NCBI GenBank assembly: GCA_964428015.1
Contig: CAYRWR010000004.1
Location: 70,690 to 134,689 of the forward strand
Source: CAYRWR01 sp964428015
Lineage (GTDB): Bacteria; Spirochaetota; Brevinematia; Brevinematales; CAYRWR01
DNA: 64,000 nt
Direction of reading: 5' to 3'
Shown here: piece after piece, positions 15,502 through 24,285 of the stretch
Layout: every line of letters begins with the position of its first letter
Numbering within the stretch: position 1 is the stretch's first letter
Program-made: the position numbers and the translations under genes
Notes under the pieces: model-generated
What the model was told of the DNA's origin: nothing
What the model saw: the letters and a program-made list of their open reading frames with translations, nothing else
Database searches by the model: none

Positions 15502-16812
15502 TTACAAAAAATCCGCCCTATAGACAACTCCCAGGTATACTGACGCAGTGTTGATCTCAGGACCACCCGCTTTTACACGTGCTGGATAAGGCGGAACTGG
15601 AAGTTCTGTACTATACTCTACCTCATAGTACTCACCCTTTTCGAAATACGCCCGTACTTTAATTCCCATATAGCGGGAGAAAAACCAGGTAGTAGAGAAT
15701 GTCAATGCCGGAATAATACTTTTTGAAGGATATTCTGTATGGTAATTACTATTGGTAATACTTTGCGGATAATTTAGATTATCAAAAATCGGTAATTTGA
15801 CCGAGGCTTCAAACTCCAGGTCCCGGGTAGGGTGATAAAATAAGAATATTGACAAACTCTTGCCAATATTTCGAGAGGATGAAAAACCGAAAATCTGGTT
15901 CCAATTATTGGTATTCATCATAGGTTCAAAATATGCCAGTCCGACTCCTACCGCCAGTTTATCATGCAGAATTTTCGGATACCAGGAGAGAGAAAATTTT
16001 GAATAACCGGGAGCATTATCTGTTGACATAAGCTTTTGATTATTCATAAAATAGTAATACTGAGGTACTCCTGGCAAACCGGTAAATGCTGCATCCAGAC
16101 GTACATTACCAAACCGGAAAGTAAGGGCAAACTCCAATTGGGTAAAAGGAAATCTTCCTGTATAATTATAATCATTTGCGTTCGTTCCTGAAGTGCCTAT
16201 ATTTGTTTCTGAATATTGTATATGTTTATAGCCGAATTCTGTAACAAACCCGAGGTGGGTATAAAACAGTCTTTTCAGCTTCAACTCCTGCTGTTCATAC
16301 ACCGTTTTTCTGACCTTCTGAATCTCGACTTCACTTTCGGTGGTGAATTTGGGCAGGGCCTCCCGGACCTTTTTCACAATATCAGAACTGGCGCTATCTA
16401 TGGTATCAAACAGGTCTAACGACAACTCACCGGAATAATAAGTGCGGAGCTTCATTTCGTTTTTTAGTACATCCAGTACTTCCACCCAGATCACCAGCCG
16501 GTTGTCCTGCACATAATAATCCCCGTATATAATCACATCCCCTGACAAATCCCTGCCGGCTGTAAGAGCATCGTCTCTATCAGTCAATACCATTTTGATT
16601 TTATCACCATTGATCACCTGAAAGTCCCCAATCGTTTCCATCAGGTTTTTTAATGACCCATGCAGGATTTCCTTGATCGAATCATCGGTTGCAGCTGCTC
16701 CTATACTATGAAAAGGTACCAATACGATTCTCCATTTTTCTTCTGCGTGGAGCCGGGTAACAAACATTATGCTAATTAGTACCAGAACCAGTATCCTGAT
16801 TTTATAATACAT
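15502..16812 (-). CDS. outer-membrane barrel protein with CsgG/TolB-N-like domain
   Basis: 436 residues from the ATG at 16812, 6 bases after GGAG; an upstream TTG overlaps that site. It has a signal peptide (about 1-24), then a periplasmic alpha/beta domain (WRIVLVPFHSIG, DFQVINGDKIKMVL, DVIIYGDYYVQDNRLVIWVEVLD). That domain resembles the N-domain of TolB and CsgG-like proteins. A short linker with KKVREALPKF follows, then about 260 residues of alternating strands ending in VYRADFL, an outer-membrane barrel. It is an apparent paralogue of the gene before it, overlapping by 11 bases. Its function is unknown. Confidence 0.65.
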   Translation of the reverse strand: MYYKIRILVLVLISIMFVTRLHAEEKWRIVLVPFHSIGAAATDDSIKEILHGSLKNLMETIGDFQVINGDKIKMVLTDRDDALTAGRDLSGDVIIYGDYYVQDNRLVIWVEVLDVLKNEMKLRTYYSGELSLDLFDTIDSASSDIVKKVREALPKFTTESEVEIQKVRKTVYEQQELKLKRLFYTHLGFVTEFGYKHIQYSETNIGTSGTNANDYNYTGRFPFTQLEFALTFRFGNVRLDAAFTGLPGVPQYYYFMNNQKLMSTDNAPGYSKFSLSWYPKILHDKLAVGVGLAYFEPMMNTNNWNQIFGFSSSRNIGKSLSIFLFYHPTRDLEFEASVKLPIFDNLNYPQSITNSNYHTEYPSKSIIPALTFSTTWFFSRYMGIKVRAYFEKGEYYEVEYSTELPVPPYPARVKAGGPEINTASVYLGVVYRADFL

Positions 16813-18037
16813 AGTTGACTCCAATTCCGATATTGATGTCCCGGAATCTTAATTCAGACGTGGTCAAAATACCCTGACTATCCGCATAGATGACGGGTTC
16901 GGGATTGCCTCCGTTATTGTAGGTACTCCATTTTTCACTTTTCCATTTATAATTCAAAAATAAATTGAGACGGTTATTCAGTCTGAAATTAAATCTCAGC
17001 ATCTGTTCACCAGGACCTTCAGGCTCAATATAGTCGGTAGAGATTGTAGGTTGACCGTTGTAAACATAGATAGACATATTTTCTAATCCCTTAATCTGAG
17101 GATGCATATGGTATTCTATAGAATAGTTTTTTGTTATATTCAGCTTCATGAAGATTCCGGGACTAAAAAACCAATATTGGACATCCGGAGGTGTAATCGA
17201 AAAAGAATTGCTGCCAAATGTCAGGCTAGTTTCAATCGGCATGGTACACCAGAAATAACGGGCATGTATCTTGATCCCAAGTACCAAGGTACTACCCAGT
17301 ATACCCCAACCCAGACCGGTATTAACATCCGCGCCCCAATTGTGAAAACTCCCCAGCCCCATTTCAAAGCCCAGCTTCCCGAAAAAAAACAAGTTCCTAT
17401 AATTATAATGAGTTTCCAGGTAAATGGCAGGCTGCAGGAAATTATTTATTTTAGGGTAATAATAATCAGTATTTGATGATACAGTGTTGGAGTACCTGAA
17501 AGAAAAATGTATAGAAGTAGAAATCAATTCCAGGTTGCCTCCCAGTTCCCATTTCGGTACCGGGGATTCAAACTGGGATAAGGATTTAGTCACCACCACA
17601 TATTCTTTCATTTTCTCTTTTTCCAGAGGTGGAAATTCTTTTTTTAGTTGAGAAAGTAAGGAATTAAGGGTGGGTTCCAGTTGGGAAATAAACTGGTCTT
17701 TATTAACCAGGATATCCTGGGCCAGAGGTGATTTTTCTTTATCCTTTCCCTGAAGCAGACGAATCAGGTAGACTTTATTACTATCAGCCACCATCAGTTG
17801 GACCCGGGCATTTAGCTTATCTATCCCCTTTTCTTTAAGATCCCGATTATCGTCCCAGAAAACATAGATGCCTTTTTCTTTTTCCGCCCGACTGACCAGG
17901 GATTTCAGGACCAATTCCTCAATCACCGAATGCCGCGAAGGATCGATCGATACCCCCACCTTTTGCGAAAAAGTCTCCGCTGTCCAGGAAATACTGATCC
18001 CCGTAAAAATCAGAATGAAAGCCAGAAATTTTTTCAT
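16802..18037 (-). CDS. outer-membrane barrel protein, paralogue of its neighbour
   Basis: 411 residues. A signal peptide (MKKFLAFILIFTGISISWTAET) is followed by a 130-residue periplasmic domain with IYVFWDDNRDLKEKGIDKLNARVQLMVAD, then a linker rich in Glu/Lys. The rest is beta-rich with alternating aromatic residues, ending in INIGIGVNYVL, a typical barrel C-terminus. Its plan equals that of the downstream gene, so a duplication followed by divergence is likely. It is the first gene of the pair, preceded by a strong promoter and GAGGTGGAG. I know no function. Confidence 0.65.
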   Translation of the reverse strand: MKKFLAFILIFTGISISWTAETFSQKVGVSIDPSRHSVIEELVLKSLVSRAEKEKGIYVFWDDNRDLKEKGIDKLNARVQLMVADSNKVYLIRLLQGKDKEKSPLAQDILVNKDQFISQLEPTLNSLLSQLKKEFPPLEKEKMKEYVVVTKSLSQFESPVPKWELGGNLELISTSIHFSFRYSNTVSSNTDYYYPKINNFLQPAIYLETHYNYRNLFFFGKLGFEMGLGSFHNWGADVNTGLGWGILGSTLVLGIKIHARYFWCTMPIETSLTFGSNSFSITPPDVQYWFFSPGIFMKLNITKNYSIEYHMHPQIKGLENMSIYVYNGQPTISTDYIEPEGPGEQMLRFNFRLNNRLNLFLNYKWKSEKWSTYNNGGNPEPVIYADSQGILTTSELRFRDINIGIGVNYVL

Positions 18038-18054
18038 ACTCCACCTCTTACCCC

Positions 18055-18083
18055 ATTATACCACAGTAAAATTAGTCAATCAA
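18055..18083 (-). promoter_or_regulatory. promoter of the barrel-protein pair
   Basis: TTGATT (18083-18078) and TATAAT (18060-18055) are 17 bp apart with TGG before the -10 box. The leader would be only about 11 bases long. Confidence 0.7.
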
Positions 18084-18195
18084 GGAATATGTTAAAATAT
18101 TGTCTGTTTTTATGGTAGCGATTATCATACATATTTAGTAAGCTTTCATATAAAATATGTTTCTAATCTCATTGAATTTATTTTCAGAATGTTAA

Positions 18196-18221
18196 TAAAA
18201 AAACCCCGCTCGAAAGCGGGG
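18196..18221 (-). terminator. terminator of rplM-rpsI
   Basis: On the minus strand CCCCGCT-TTCG-AGCGGGG, with a stable UUCG tetraloop, is followed by seven Ts, eight bases after the rpsI stop. Confidence 0.93.
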
Positions 18222-18228
18222 AGTGTGA

Positions 18229-18621
18229 TTAACGTTTTGAATACTGTTCTCTTTTCCGTGCTTTACGCAGACCGAATTTCTTTCTTTCCACCATACGTGA
18301 ATCTCGGGTCAGAAGACCAGCCAATTTGAGTACCTTATGGTAGTTTTCAGAATTGTATTTATCAATGGCACGGGCGATTCCATGGCGCATCGCTCCGGAC
18401 TGTCCGGTCATGCCGCCGCCCTTAATGGTGGCCCAGATATCGACCTTACCCAGGAGTTCTGTTTCCTGCAGAGGACGAATCACTGCTGCCTGGAAATATT
18501 CAGGAAAATAATCTGTGTATTCTTTATTATTGATAACAATTTTGCCTTTGCCGTTGGGGGTGAGAAAGACACGTGCGATGGAGGTCTTTCTTCTGCCGGT
18601 AGCGTAAAACTTTTCAGCCAT
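18229..18621 (-). CDS. rpsI: 30S ribosomal protein S9
   Basis: 130 residues, the usual length. It has the N-terminal FYATGRRKTSIARVFL, the central KGGGMTGQSGAMRHGIARAI and the basic C-terminus KKFGLRKARKREQYSKR that reaches the ribosomal P site. It follows rplM by 13 bases, the conserved L13-S9 operon. GGGAG stands 7 bases before the ATG. Confidence 0.98.
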   Translation of the reverse strand: MAEKFYATGRRKTSIARVFLTPNGKGKIVINNKEYTDYFPEYFQAAVIRPLQETELLGKVDIWATIKGGGMTGQSGAMRHGIARAIDKYNSENYHKVLKLAGLLTRDSRMVERKKFGLRKARKREQYSKR

Positions 18622-18634
18622 GTGTTAAACTCCC

Positions 18635-19063
18635 TTAGATTTCCAGTTGATTGAGGGTCATACCTTTCATATTATGTTCCGGACCCTGGAACAAAAACAG
18701 TTTCTTAATCATTTTTGCAGCCAGTTTATTTCTGGGCAGCATACCTTTAATAGCTTTTTCCATGGGGAACAGAGGTTTCTTTTCCAGCATTTCCTTGAAG
18801 CCGGTCATTTTATGACCGCCGGGATAGCCGCTATGTCTGTGATAGATCTTGGTATTGGTCTTTCTGCCGGTCAGAATTATCTTTTCAGCATTGATTATGA
18901 CCACAAAATCCCCGTTGTCAATATGGGGAGTATAATCAGCTTTGTTTTTACCCATCAGCACAAAAGCAGCCTTGGCAGCAACACGGCCCAGAGGTTTACC
19001 CTGCGCGTCAATGACATACCAGGTGCGGCTGACATCTTTAGATTTCAGAGAGTATGTTTTCAT
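18635..19063 (-). CDS. rplM: 50S ribosomal protein L13
   Basis: 142 residues. It begins MKTYSLKSKDVSRTWYVIDA and includes LGRVAAKAAFVLMGKNKADYTPHIDNGDFVVIINAEKI, KIYHRHSGYPGG and GMLPRNKLAAKMIKKL, all L13 landmarks. It is first in the L13-S9 operon, with GAGGA before the start and a consensus promoter upstream. Confidence 0.98.
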   Translation of the reverse strand: MKTYSLKSKDVSRTWYVIDAQGKPLGRVAAKAAFVLMGKNKADYTPHIDNGDFVVIINAEKIILTGRKTNTKIYHRHSGYPGGHKMTGFKEMLEKKPLFPMEKAIKGMLPRNKLAAKMIKKLFLFQGPEHNMKGMTLNQLEI

Positions 19064-19103
19064 ATTCTTCCTCGATTCACTTCATGAAATATTAGCAGGA
19101 GTT

Positions 19104-19132
19104 ATTATAATGCAGTACTGCTTCTTTGTCAA
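19104..19132 (-). promoter_or_regulatory. consensus promoter of rplM-rpsI
   Basis: TTGACA (19132-19127) and TATAAT (19109-19104) with exactly 17 bp between them, the strongest promoter in the window. The predicted leader is about 34 bases. Confidence 0.9.
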
Positions 19133-19202
19133 ATAAACTGGTAGTAGTTTATATTGGTTATGAAAGGTATGGAACTGCCCATTTTATACAACAGACATAA
19201 AA

Positions 19203-19895
19203 CTAATGATCCAGGTGGAGCAAATGTCCAAAACGTTCTTTCTTGGTCTCCAGGTATTTCTGATTATGCATATGAGGCGGGATCTCATGCTGGACTCTTT
19301 CTGATACCTTCAGGCCGTATTTTTCTACAGCGGCAACTTTTTCTGGATTATTGGTCAGAAGCCTTACACTTTTTATTCCGATTTTACGCAGCATTTCTAT
19401 AGGGATGGCATAATCACGTTCATCTGCTTCAAATCCCAGACGGACATTAGCCTCCCAGGTATCATAACCCTGATCCTGCAGAGCATAAGCCCGCAGTTTA
19501 TTCAGCAGGCCGATGCCGCGACCTTCCTCCTGATGGTATAGAACCATACCACGCCCTTCTTTTTCTATAAGCTTTAAAGCCTCTCTGAGCTGTGATCCGC
19601 AGTCACAGCGCAGACTTCCTAAGGAATCACCAGTCAGACAAGCAGAATGGATACGAACCAGCATATCCTCCCCATCCCCTATTTCTCCTTTCTGGACAAT
19701 AATGTGATCCTTGCCGTCTTTGTTATTAACAAAGCCGATGATCTGAAAGTGACCAAACTGGGAGGGAAAGTCTGATACAGAAGCGACTTTGACACAAAGT
19801 TTCTGAGTACATTCCCTGCAATCTTTTTCCGCGGGACATTTTCTCAAGCTCTCAATGTCCTGAGCGATAATTTCTTCTATAGTCGGTTTGATCAT
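19203..19895 (-). CDS. ribA: GTP cyclohydrolase II
   Basis: 230 residues; first step of riboflavin synthesis (GTP to the diaminopyrimidine phosphate, formate and PPi). Zinc ligands are in CLTGDSLGSLRCDC (C-x10-C-x-C). Further landmarks are LVRIHSACLTGD, YHQEEGRGIGLLNKLRAYALQD, and LLTNNPEKV. It is the stand-alone form; no DHBP synthase domain is fused. The first 40 residues are unusual: Cys20, Cys26, Cys29 and Cys34 form a compact C-x5-C-x2-C-x4-C group not needed for catalysis. ribD is at 40.2 kb, so the pathway is dispersed. Confidence 0.93.
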   Translation of the reverse strand: MIKPTIEEIIAQDIESLRKCPAEKDCRECTQKLCVKVASVSDFPSQFGHFQIIGFVNNKDGKDHIIVQKGEIGDGEDMLVRIHSACLTGDSLGSLRCDCGSQLREALKLIEKEGRGMVLYHQEEGRGIGLLNKLRAYALQDQGYDTWEANVRLGFEADERDYAIPIEMLRKIGIKSVRLLTNNPEKVAAVEKYGLKVSERVQHEIPPHMHNQKYLETKKERFGHLLHLDH

Positions 19896-19953
19896 ACCTT
19901 GCTCCCATTGGAAAGATTGGTCTTTATTGTTTTCTTACTTTAAATGAAGCACA

Positions 19954-19982
19954 AGTATAATAATTCCGTAGGAATATGACAA
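19954..19982 (-). promoter_or_regulatory. promoter of ribA with palindrome in the spacer
   Basis: TTGACA-like TTGTCA (19982-19977) and TATACT (19959-19954) are 17 bp apart. The spacer contains ATTCC-GTA-GGAAT, a short palindrome that could bind a regulator. No FMN riboswitch pattern was recognised in the leader of about 50 bases. Confidence 0.6.
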
Positions 19983-20132
19983 GTAATCCAGGTATCTCCA
20001 TCTATGAAGAACAGTCCTGACTGACAACTATAGTTCACTTTTATTATTGATATCCTTCCATTCATTCAGATGTCATGTATGTTTATTAATTTCTATGCTG
20101 TTAATAATGTTCCAGGCTTACCTTTCACTGTC

Positions 20133-20160
20133 TTGATTTTTTCTCAATTCCTTCTATAAT
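20133..20160 (+). promoter_or_regulatory. promoter of the AmrS-like gene
   Basis: TTGATT (20133-20138) and TATAAT (20155-20160) are 16 bp apart, 22 bases before the ATG, and an AGGAGGG site follows. Confidence 0.65.
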
Positions 20161-20181
20161 TAACTGCTTCAGGAGGGAGAA

Positions 20182-21213
20182 ATGTTTGAAGCAGTCTTTT
20201 ATGAAACCATGGAAGATGGTCGTCTGCATTGCCTGCTTTGCCCCCATTCCTGTCTTATTGCTGAAGGTAAAGCCGGGCTTTGCGGCACCCGGGAAAACCA
20301 TAACGGTCAGCTTTTTGCCCGCAATTACTCTCAGATATCCTCACTATCCATGGACCCTGTAGAGAAAAAACCCCTTTACCATTATTTTCCCGGTCATGAT
20401 ATTCTTTCGGTGGGAACCCTGGGCTGCAACCTCCATTGCAGGTTTTGCCAGAATCATCCTATTTCCCAATATTACCGTCATCACAATGATACCACCACTC
20501 AGCAAATCAGCCCGGCAGAGCTCAGTAAAATTGTAGAAGATCATCAGTCTTTCGGGGTGGCCTATACCTACTCCGAACCCATCGTATGGTATGAATATGT
20601 TATGGACTGTTCCAGACTGATGCATTCGCGGGGAATAAAAAATGTACTGGTTACCAATGGTTTTATCCAGCCTACCCCCTTACGTGAGCTCCTGCCCACC
20701 ATAGACGCCATGAATATAGATCTCAAGGCATTTACCGACCAGAATTACCGGGCATTAGGGGGTATTAAGGAGAATATCCTGGAAACTATCCGCATTTGCC
20801 ACCAGGCGGGCGTCCATATTGAATTGACTACCCTGGTAGTGACCGGCTTTAATGACAAACTATCTGAATTGGAAGCTCTTTTTAAATGGGTAGCTGAACT
20901 GGATCCTTCCATTCCCCTCCACCTGTCCCGATACCATCCCAGTTTTCAATACACTGCGCCCTCCACCAGCGCGGAACTTATGGTCAGCCTGGTAGAAAAA
21001 GCCAGAGAATACCTATCCTATGTCTATCTGGGTAACATGCCGGGCAGTCAGGACAGTATCTGTCCGGAATGCGGTACTACACTCATCAGCCGGGAATATT
21101 ACCATACCCATATCCTGGCTTTGAAACCAACCGACAAAGGAGTATGTTGTACCCATTGCGGTAAAACTGTCAATTTCACACTACCTCCTGGAACAGTACA
21201 TGCTGGTCATTGA
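20182..21213 (+). CDS. amrS: AmmeMemoRadiSam-system radical SAM enzyme
   Basis: 343 residues. CNLHCRFCQN (C-x3-C-x2-C) binds the radical-SAM cluster. An N-terminal CLLCPHSCLIAEGKAGLCGTRENHNG and a C-terminal CPECGTTLISREYYHTH..CCTHCGK provide two extra Cys groups, the layout of the AmrS/PflA-like family. Family members usually sit near AMMECR1 and MEMO genes, which are absent here. The reaction is unknown. The final 14 bases overlap the next gene, so expression is coupled to the DUF115 protein. AGGAGGG precedes the ATG. Confidence 0.85.
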   Translation: MFEAVFYETMEDGRLHCLLCPHSCLIAEGKAGLCGTRENHNGQLFARNYSQISSLSMDPVEKKPLYHYFPGHDILSVGTLGCNLHCRFCQNHPISQYYRHHNDTTTQQISPAELSKIVEDHQSFGVAYTYSEPIVWYEYVMDCSRLMHSRGIKNVLVTNGFIQPTPLRELLPTIDAMNIDLKAFTDQNYRALGGIKENILETIRICHQAGVHIELTTLVVTGFNDKLSELEALFKWVAELDPSIPLHLSRYHPSFQYTAPSTSAELMVSLVEKAREYLSYVYLGNMPGSQDSICPECGTTLISREYYHTHILALKPTDKGVCCTHCGKTVNFTLPPGTVHAGH

Positions 21214-22603
21214 ATCAGCCCGTGAAGGCGGACTCACTCTTCAAGTGGATGGCCGCTACCTCTTATCCCGTTATAACCCTGCCAAAGACGCAGAAAGGAT
21301 GGTACCACAGGATTCCGGTCATTCTGCCTTCCTTCTATTTTCTGCAGGGCTGGGTCATTTTACCACTGCGCTTTCTGCAGCAGGTATCCCTCGTGAAAAT
21401 ATTTTTATCTATGAGCCTCAGGCCCTACAGCAGGAGGGGTGGATATCATCACCTATGGCAAATCTGGAATCCTGGCTGGAAGAAATGCTTCTCCTTCGTT
21501 GTCAGCCCCGTATTTTGTCATTACCTAGTTTTGAAAAAGCCTTCCCCCAGGAGTTCAGGGAACTGGAGCAGACTTTTATCTCTGCACTGGCACACACCCT
21601 GGAAAACATTAAGGTATCCAGTTATTTTTCCCGGATCTGGTTCATAAACTTCTGGAGAAACCTCTGGCATAGACCCGGACCAGCGTATTTTTTCCAGCAA
21701 AATCTTCCGGAGGATTACCCGGTAGTAGTCACAGCCTCGGGGCCTTCTTTGGCAAAAAGCCTCCCCCTGCTGAAAAAACACCGGGACAAAGTCTGTATTT
21801 TATCCGTTCTCTCTTCATTTAATACCCTGACAGAGTCCGATATCTGTCCCGACGCGGTGGTTCTGACTGATGCCGGTGTGGGAAATATACTGCATGGCAG
21901 TCAGCTCCCTTCGAAAATTCCGGTATTTGCTTCCGTATACGCCAGCTCCGCTCTATTGTCCCGCCTGTCTAATCCGGTTATTTTTATAGACCCTCAGGAA
22001 ATTTCCCATCCAGGCTGGAAAGTCAGTCAACCATCAGTTAGTATTGATGCAGGTTTGCTGGCCCGAAAACTTAGTTCTGGCCCTCTTCTTTTTGCGGGCC
22101 TGGATCTGGGGTACTCTCAGTCATTGAGTTCTCACAGCAATGCCAATGCCTTTCAGCATAGAGCTGTCATTACCTCCAACCGAAAAAAAACTGTGGAGAG
22201 CGGTATCATGGGGTGGATGCGCCGTTCAGACCTGAAACAGTCCGTGAATGGTTATGTTCATGGACAATTTATGCAATTAAGCCAATTGGTTTCATCCTTA
22301 TTCCCGGAAGCATACTATATCCCGGGGGTGAGTGTACTGGAGGGATTAGGACAGGACACGGATTGGTTGGATGCACTTCCCCATAGAGAGTGGAAATGGC
22401 AGAAACATTGCTCTCCCCTCTCCTCCTTAAATCCAATGATTGAGGAGCTTTGGAATACCACCTTTCAGCTGCTGCTTCAACAGGATCGTGCAATCGGCAG
22501 AAGTGTTCTCACCCGTCATTTTCTGACTGGAGAAGATCTTTCCCTTTCTTTTATTAACATGACCAATAAACTGAATAAACTGAAAAACCTTTCAGAATTC
22601 TGA
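21200..22603 (+). CDS. DUF115 (MptE-like / motility accessory factor-type) protein
   Basis: 467 residues without a signal peptide. The central part VVVTASGPSLAKSLPLLKKHRDKVCILSVLSSFNTLTESDICPDAVVLTDAG is the DUF115 core, a nucleotide-sugar or pterin pyrophosphokinase-like fold. It is flanked by GPLLFAGLDLGYSQ further on. Spirochaetes commonly carry large proteins of this family, called motility accessory factors when they glycosylate flagellin. No flagellar gene is nearby, so this assignment is by fold only. It overlaps the amrS-like gene by 14 bases. 194 bases without visible features follow. Confidence 0.75.
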   Translation: MLVIESAREGGLTLQVDGRYLLSRYNPAKDAERMVPQDSGHSAFLLFSAGLGHFTTALSAAGIPRENIFIYEPQALQQEGWISSPMANLESWLEEMLLLRCQPRILSLPSFEKAFPQEFRELEQTFISALAHTLENIKVSSYFSRIWFINFWRNLWHRPGPAYFFQQNLPEDYPVVVTASGPSLAKSLPLLKKHRDKVCILSVLSSFNTLTESDICPDAVVLTDAGVGNILHGSQLPSKIPVFASVYASSALLSRLSNPVIFIDPQEISHPGWKVSQPSVSIDAGLLARKLSSGPLLFAGLDLGYSQSLSSHSNANAFQHRAVITSNRKKTVESGIMGWMRRSDLKQSVNGYVHGQFMQLSQLVSSLFPEAYYIPGVSVLEGLGQDTDWLDALPHREWKWQKHCSPLSSLNPMIEELWNTTFQLLLQQDRAIGRSVLTRHFLTGEDLSLSFINMTNKLNKLKNLSEF

Positions 22604-22739
22604 TATCAGCGATATTCATTCACCTTACTCCAAGCTCTATAACTTAGATTCAGATCCTTTCTACAGTATTCAAGCAGCACCCAGTTATAAAATCTCCCTG
22701 AATAAAACCTGAATTCAGCTCAGTCCACCACTCTCCTGC

Positions 22740-22768
22740 TTGTTTTTTCCTGGGTTCCCCTATAAAAT
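22740..22768 (+). promoter_or_regulatory. promoter of dut-obgE-proB
   Basis: TTGTTT (22740-22745) and TAAAAT (22763-22768) are 17 bp apart, about 30 bases before dut. Confidence 0.5.
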
Positions 22769-22797
22769 AAAGGTCATTTCAACAAAGGAAAGATGCA

Positions 22798-23235
22798 ATG
22801 GAAATAAAGATTAAAAAACTCCACTCTCAGGCTCAACTGCCAGCCTACCAGACCCTGCATAGTGCCGGAGCTGATATTTATGCCTGCCTGGACCAACCGG
22901 TTGTCCTCCACCCTATGGAAATTCAACTTATACCCACTGGATTTGCAATGGAAATACCTGAGGGATATGAAGCCCAGGTACGCCCCCGCAGCGGGCTGGG
23001 AGCCAAAGGCATCAGTGTACCCAACGCGCCCGGGACTATAGACGCGGATTACCGTGGCGAGGTCAAAGTCATCCTCATTAACTTGTCAGGAAAGGATTTT
23101 ACCATTCAGCATCATGACCGTATCGCCCAGATGGTGATCGCCCCTACTGTACAGGCTGTGTTTCATTTTCACGATGAACTTTCTGACACGGAAAGAGGAG
23201 CCGGAGGTTTCGGTTCCACAGGTGTAAAAAAATAA
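22798..23235 (+). CDS. dut: dUTP pyrophosphatase
   Basis: 145 residues, trimeric dUTPase family, hydrolysing dUTP to dUMP and PPi. The five motifs are visible: HSAGADIYA; RPRSGLGAKG; NAPGTIDADYRGEVKVILIN with the catalytic Asp; RIAQMVIAP; and the C-terminal GAGGFGSTG P-loop-like arm. AAAGGAAAG precedes the start. It is the first gene of a compact operon with obgE (15 bases after) and proB. Confidence 0.96.
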   Translation: MEIKIKKLHSQAQLPAYQTLHSAGADIYACLDQPVVLHPMEIQLIPTGFAMEIPEGYEAQVRPRSGLGAKGISVPNAPGTIDADYRGEVKVILINLSGKDFTIQHHDRIAQMVIAPTVQAVFHFHDELSDTERGAGGFGSTGVKK

Positions 23236-23250
23236 GGAAAAACAAGCCCT

Positions 23251-24285
23251 ATGTTATTTAAAGATGAAGTCCTGATACAAGTCCGCTCCGGCAAAGGCGG
23301 AGATGGTGCTGCCACTTTCCGGCGGGCCAAATTTATACCCAAAGGTGGACCGGATGGAGGCGATGGTGGAGACGGTGGGGATGTCATCCTTCATACTAAC
23401 CCACACATGCGCACCCTGTCTCATCTGCATCGTCTGCAGTGGTACAAAGCTCAGGACGGACAACCCGGCAGTGACCAGAAGTGTTATGGAAAAAGCGGAA
23501 ATGACACAATTGTTGAAGTACCGCCCGGTACACTGGTCTACAATGATGAGACAGGCGAATTGATCGCTGACCTGGTGGAGACTGACAAATCTCTGGTAAT
23601 CGCTCAGGGGGGAAAAGGCGGCAGAGGCAATGTCCATTTTAAAAGCTCAATAAAGCGTACTCCCATGTACGCGGAAGATGGTAAACCTGCTGTCCAAATG
23701 CGTCTTCGTCTGGAGCTCAAGCTTATTGCGCACGTGGGACTGGTGGGTCTGCCCAACGCCGGAAAGTCCACTCTGATCTCCCGTATCACAGCAGCCCGGC
23801 CTAAGATTGCAGATTATCCCTTTACTACTCTCGAGCCCAATCTGGGTGTTATGTCCCTGGATGAAGCCGGTACGCAGCTGCTAATCGCGGATATTCCAGG
23901 TTTAATTGAAGGCGCCCATAAGGGTAAAGGCCTGGGTCATAAATTCCTGCGTCATATCGAAAGGACACGTTTATTGTTTTTTGTACTGGATATAACGGAT
24001 AAACCCAGGGAAAGTTTTGACACTTTGCGCAGTGAACTGGAAAACTACTCAGCGGCCCTGTATACCCGGGATTATATTATTGCCTTAAATAAAATTGATA
24101 TGCTCACCAGTCCTGAACAGATAGAGGAAATCCGGCATGAATTTGATGACCTGAAGACGGAAGTGCTGGCCATATCTGCATTGACAGGAACCGGGCTATC
24201 AGACCTTAAAAACAAAATTTATCATCATTACCTGAGGGTGGAAGAGCCTCCCCAGGAGGAAAACCATGCCGATACGCCTCAGTAA
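23251..24285 (+). CDS. obgE: GTPase ObgE/CgtA
   Basis: 344 residues. The N-terminal glycine-rich Obg fold (FRRAKFIPKGGPDGGDGGDGGDV) is followed by the G domain with GLPNAGKS (about 166), DIPGLIEGAHKGKGLGHKFLRH as switch II, and NKID. The optional C-terminal OCT domain is missing, which is common. Obg couples 50S assembly to growth and stress. Its 3' end overlaps proB by 20 bases, as the obgE-proB neighbourhood does in many bacteria. Confidence 0.97.
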   Translation: MLFKDEVLIQVRSGKGGDGAATFRRAKFIPKGGPDGGDGGDGGDVILHTNPHMRTLSHLHRLQWYKAQDGQPGSDQKCYGKSGNDTIVEVPPGTLVYNDETGELIADLVETDKSLVIAQGGKGGRGNVHFKSSIKRTPMYAEDGKPAVQMRLRLELKLIAHVGLVGLPNAGKSTLISRITAARPKIADYPFTTLEPNLGVMSLDEAGTQLLIADIPGLIEGAHKGKGLGHKFLRHIERTRLLFFVLDITDKPRESFDTLRSELENYSAALYTRDYIIALNKIDMLTSPEQIEEIRHEFDDLKTEVLAISALTGTGLSDLKNKIYHHYLRVEEPPQEENHADTPQ

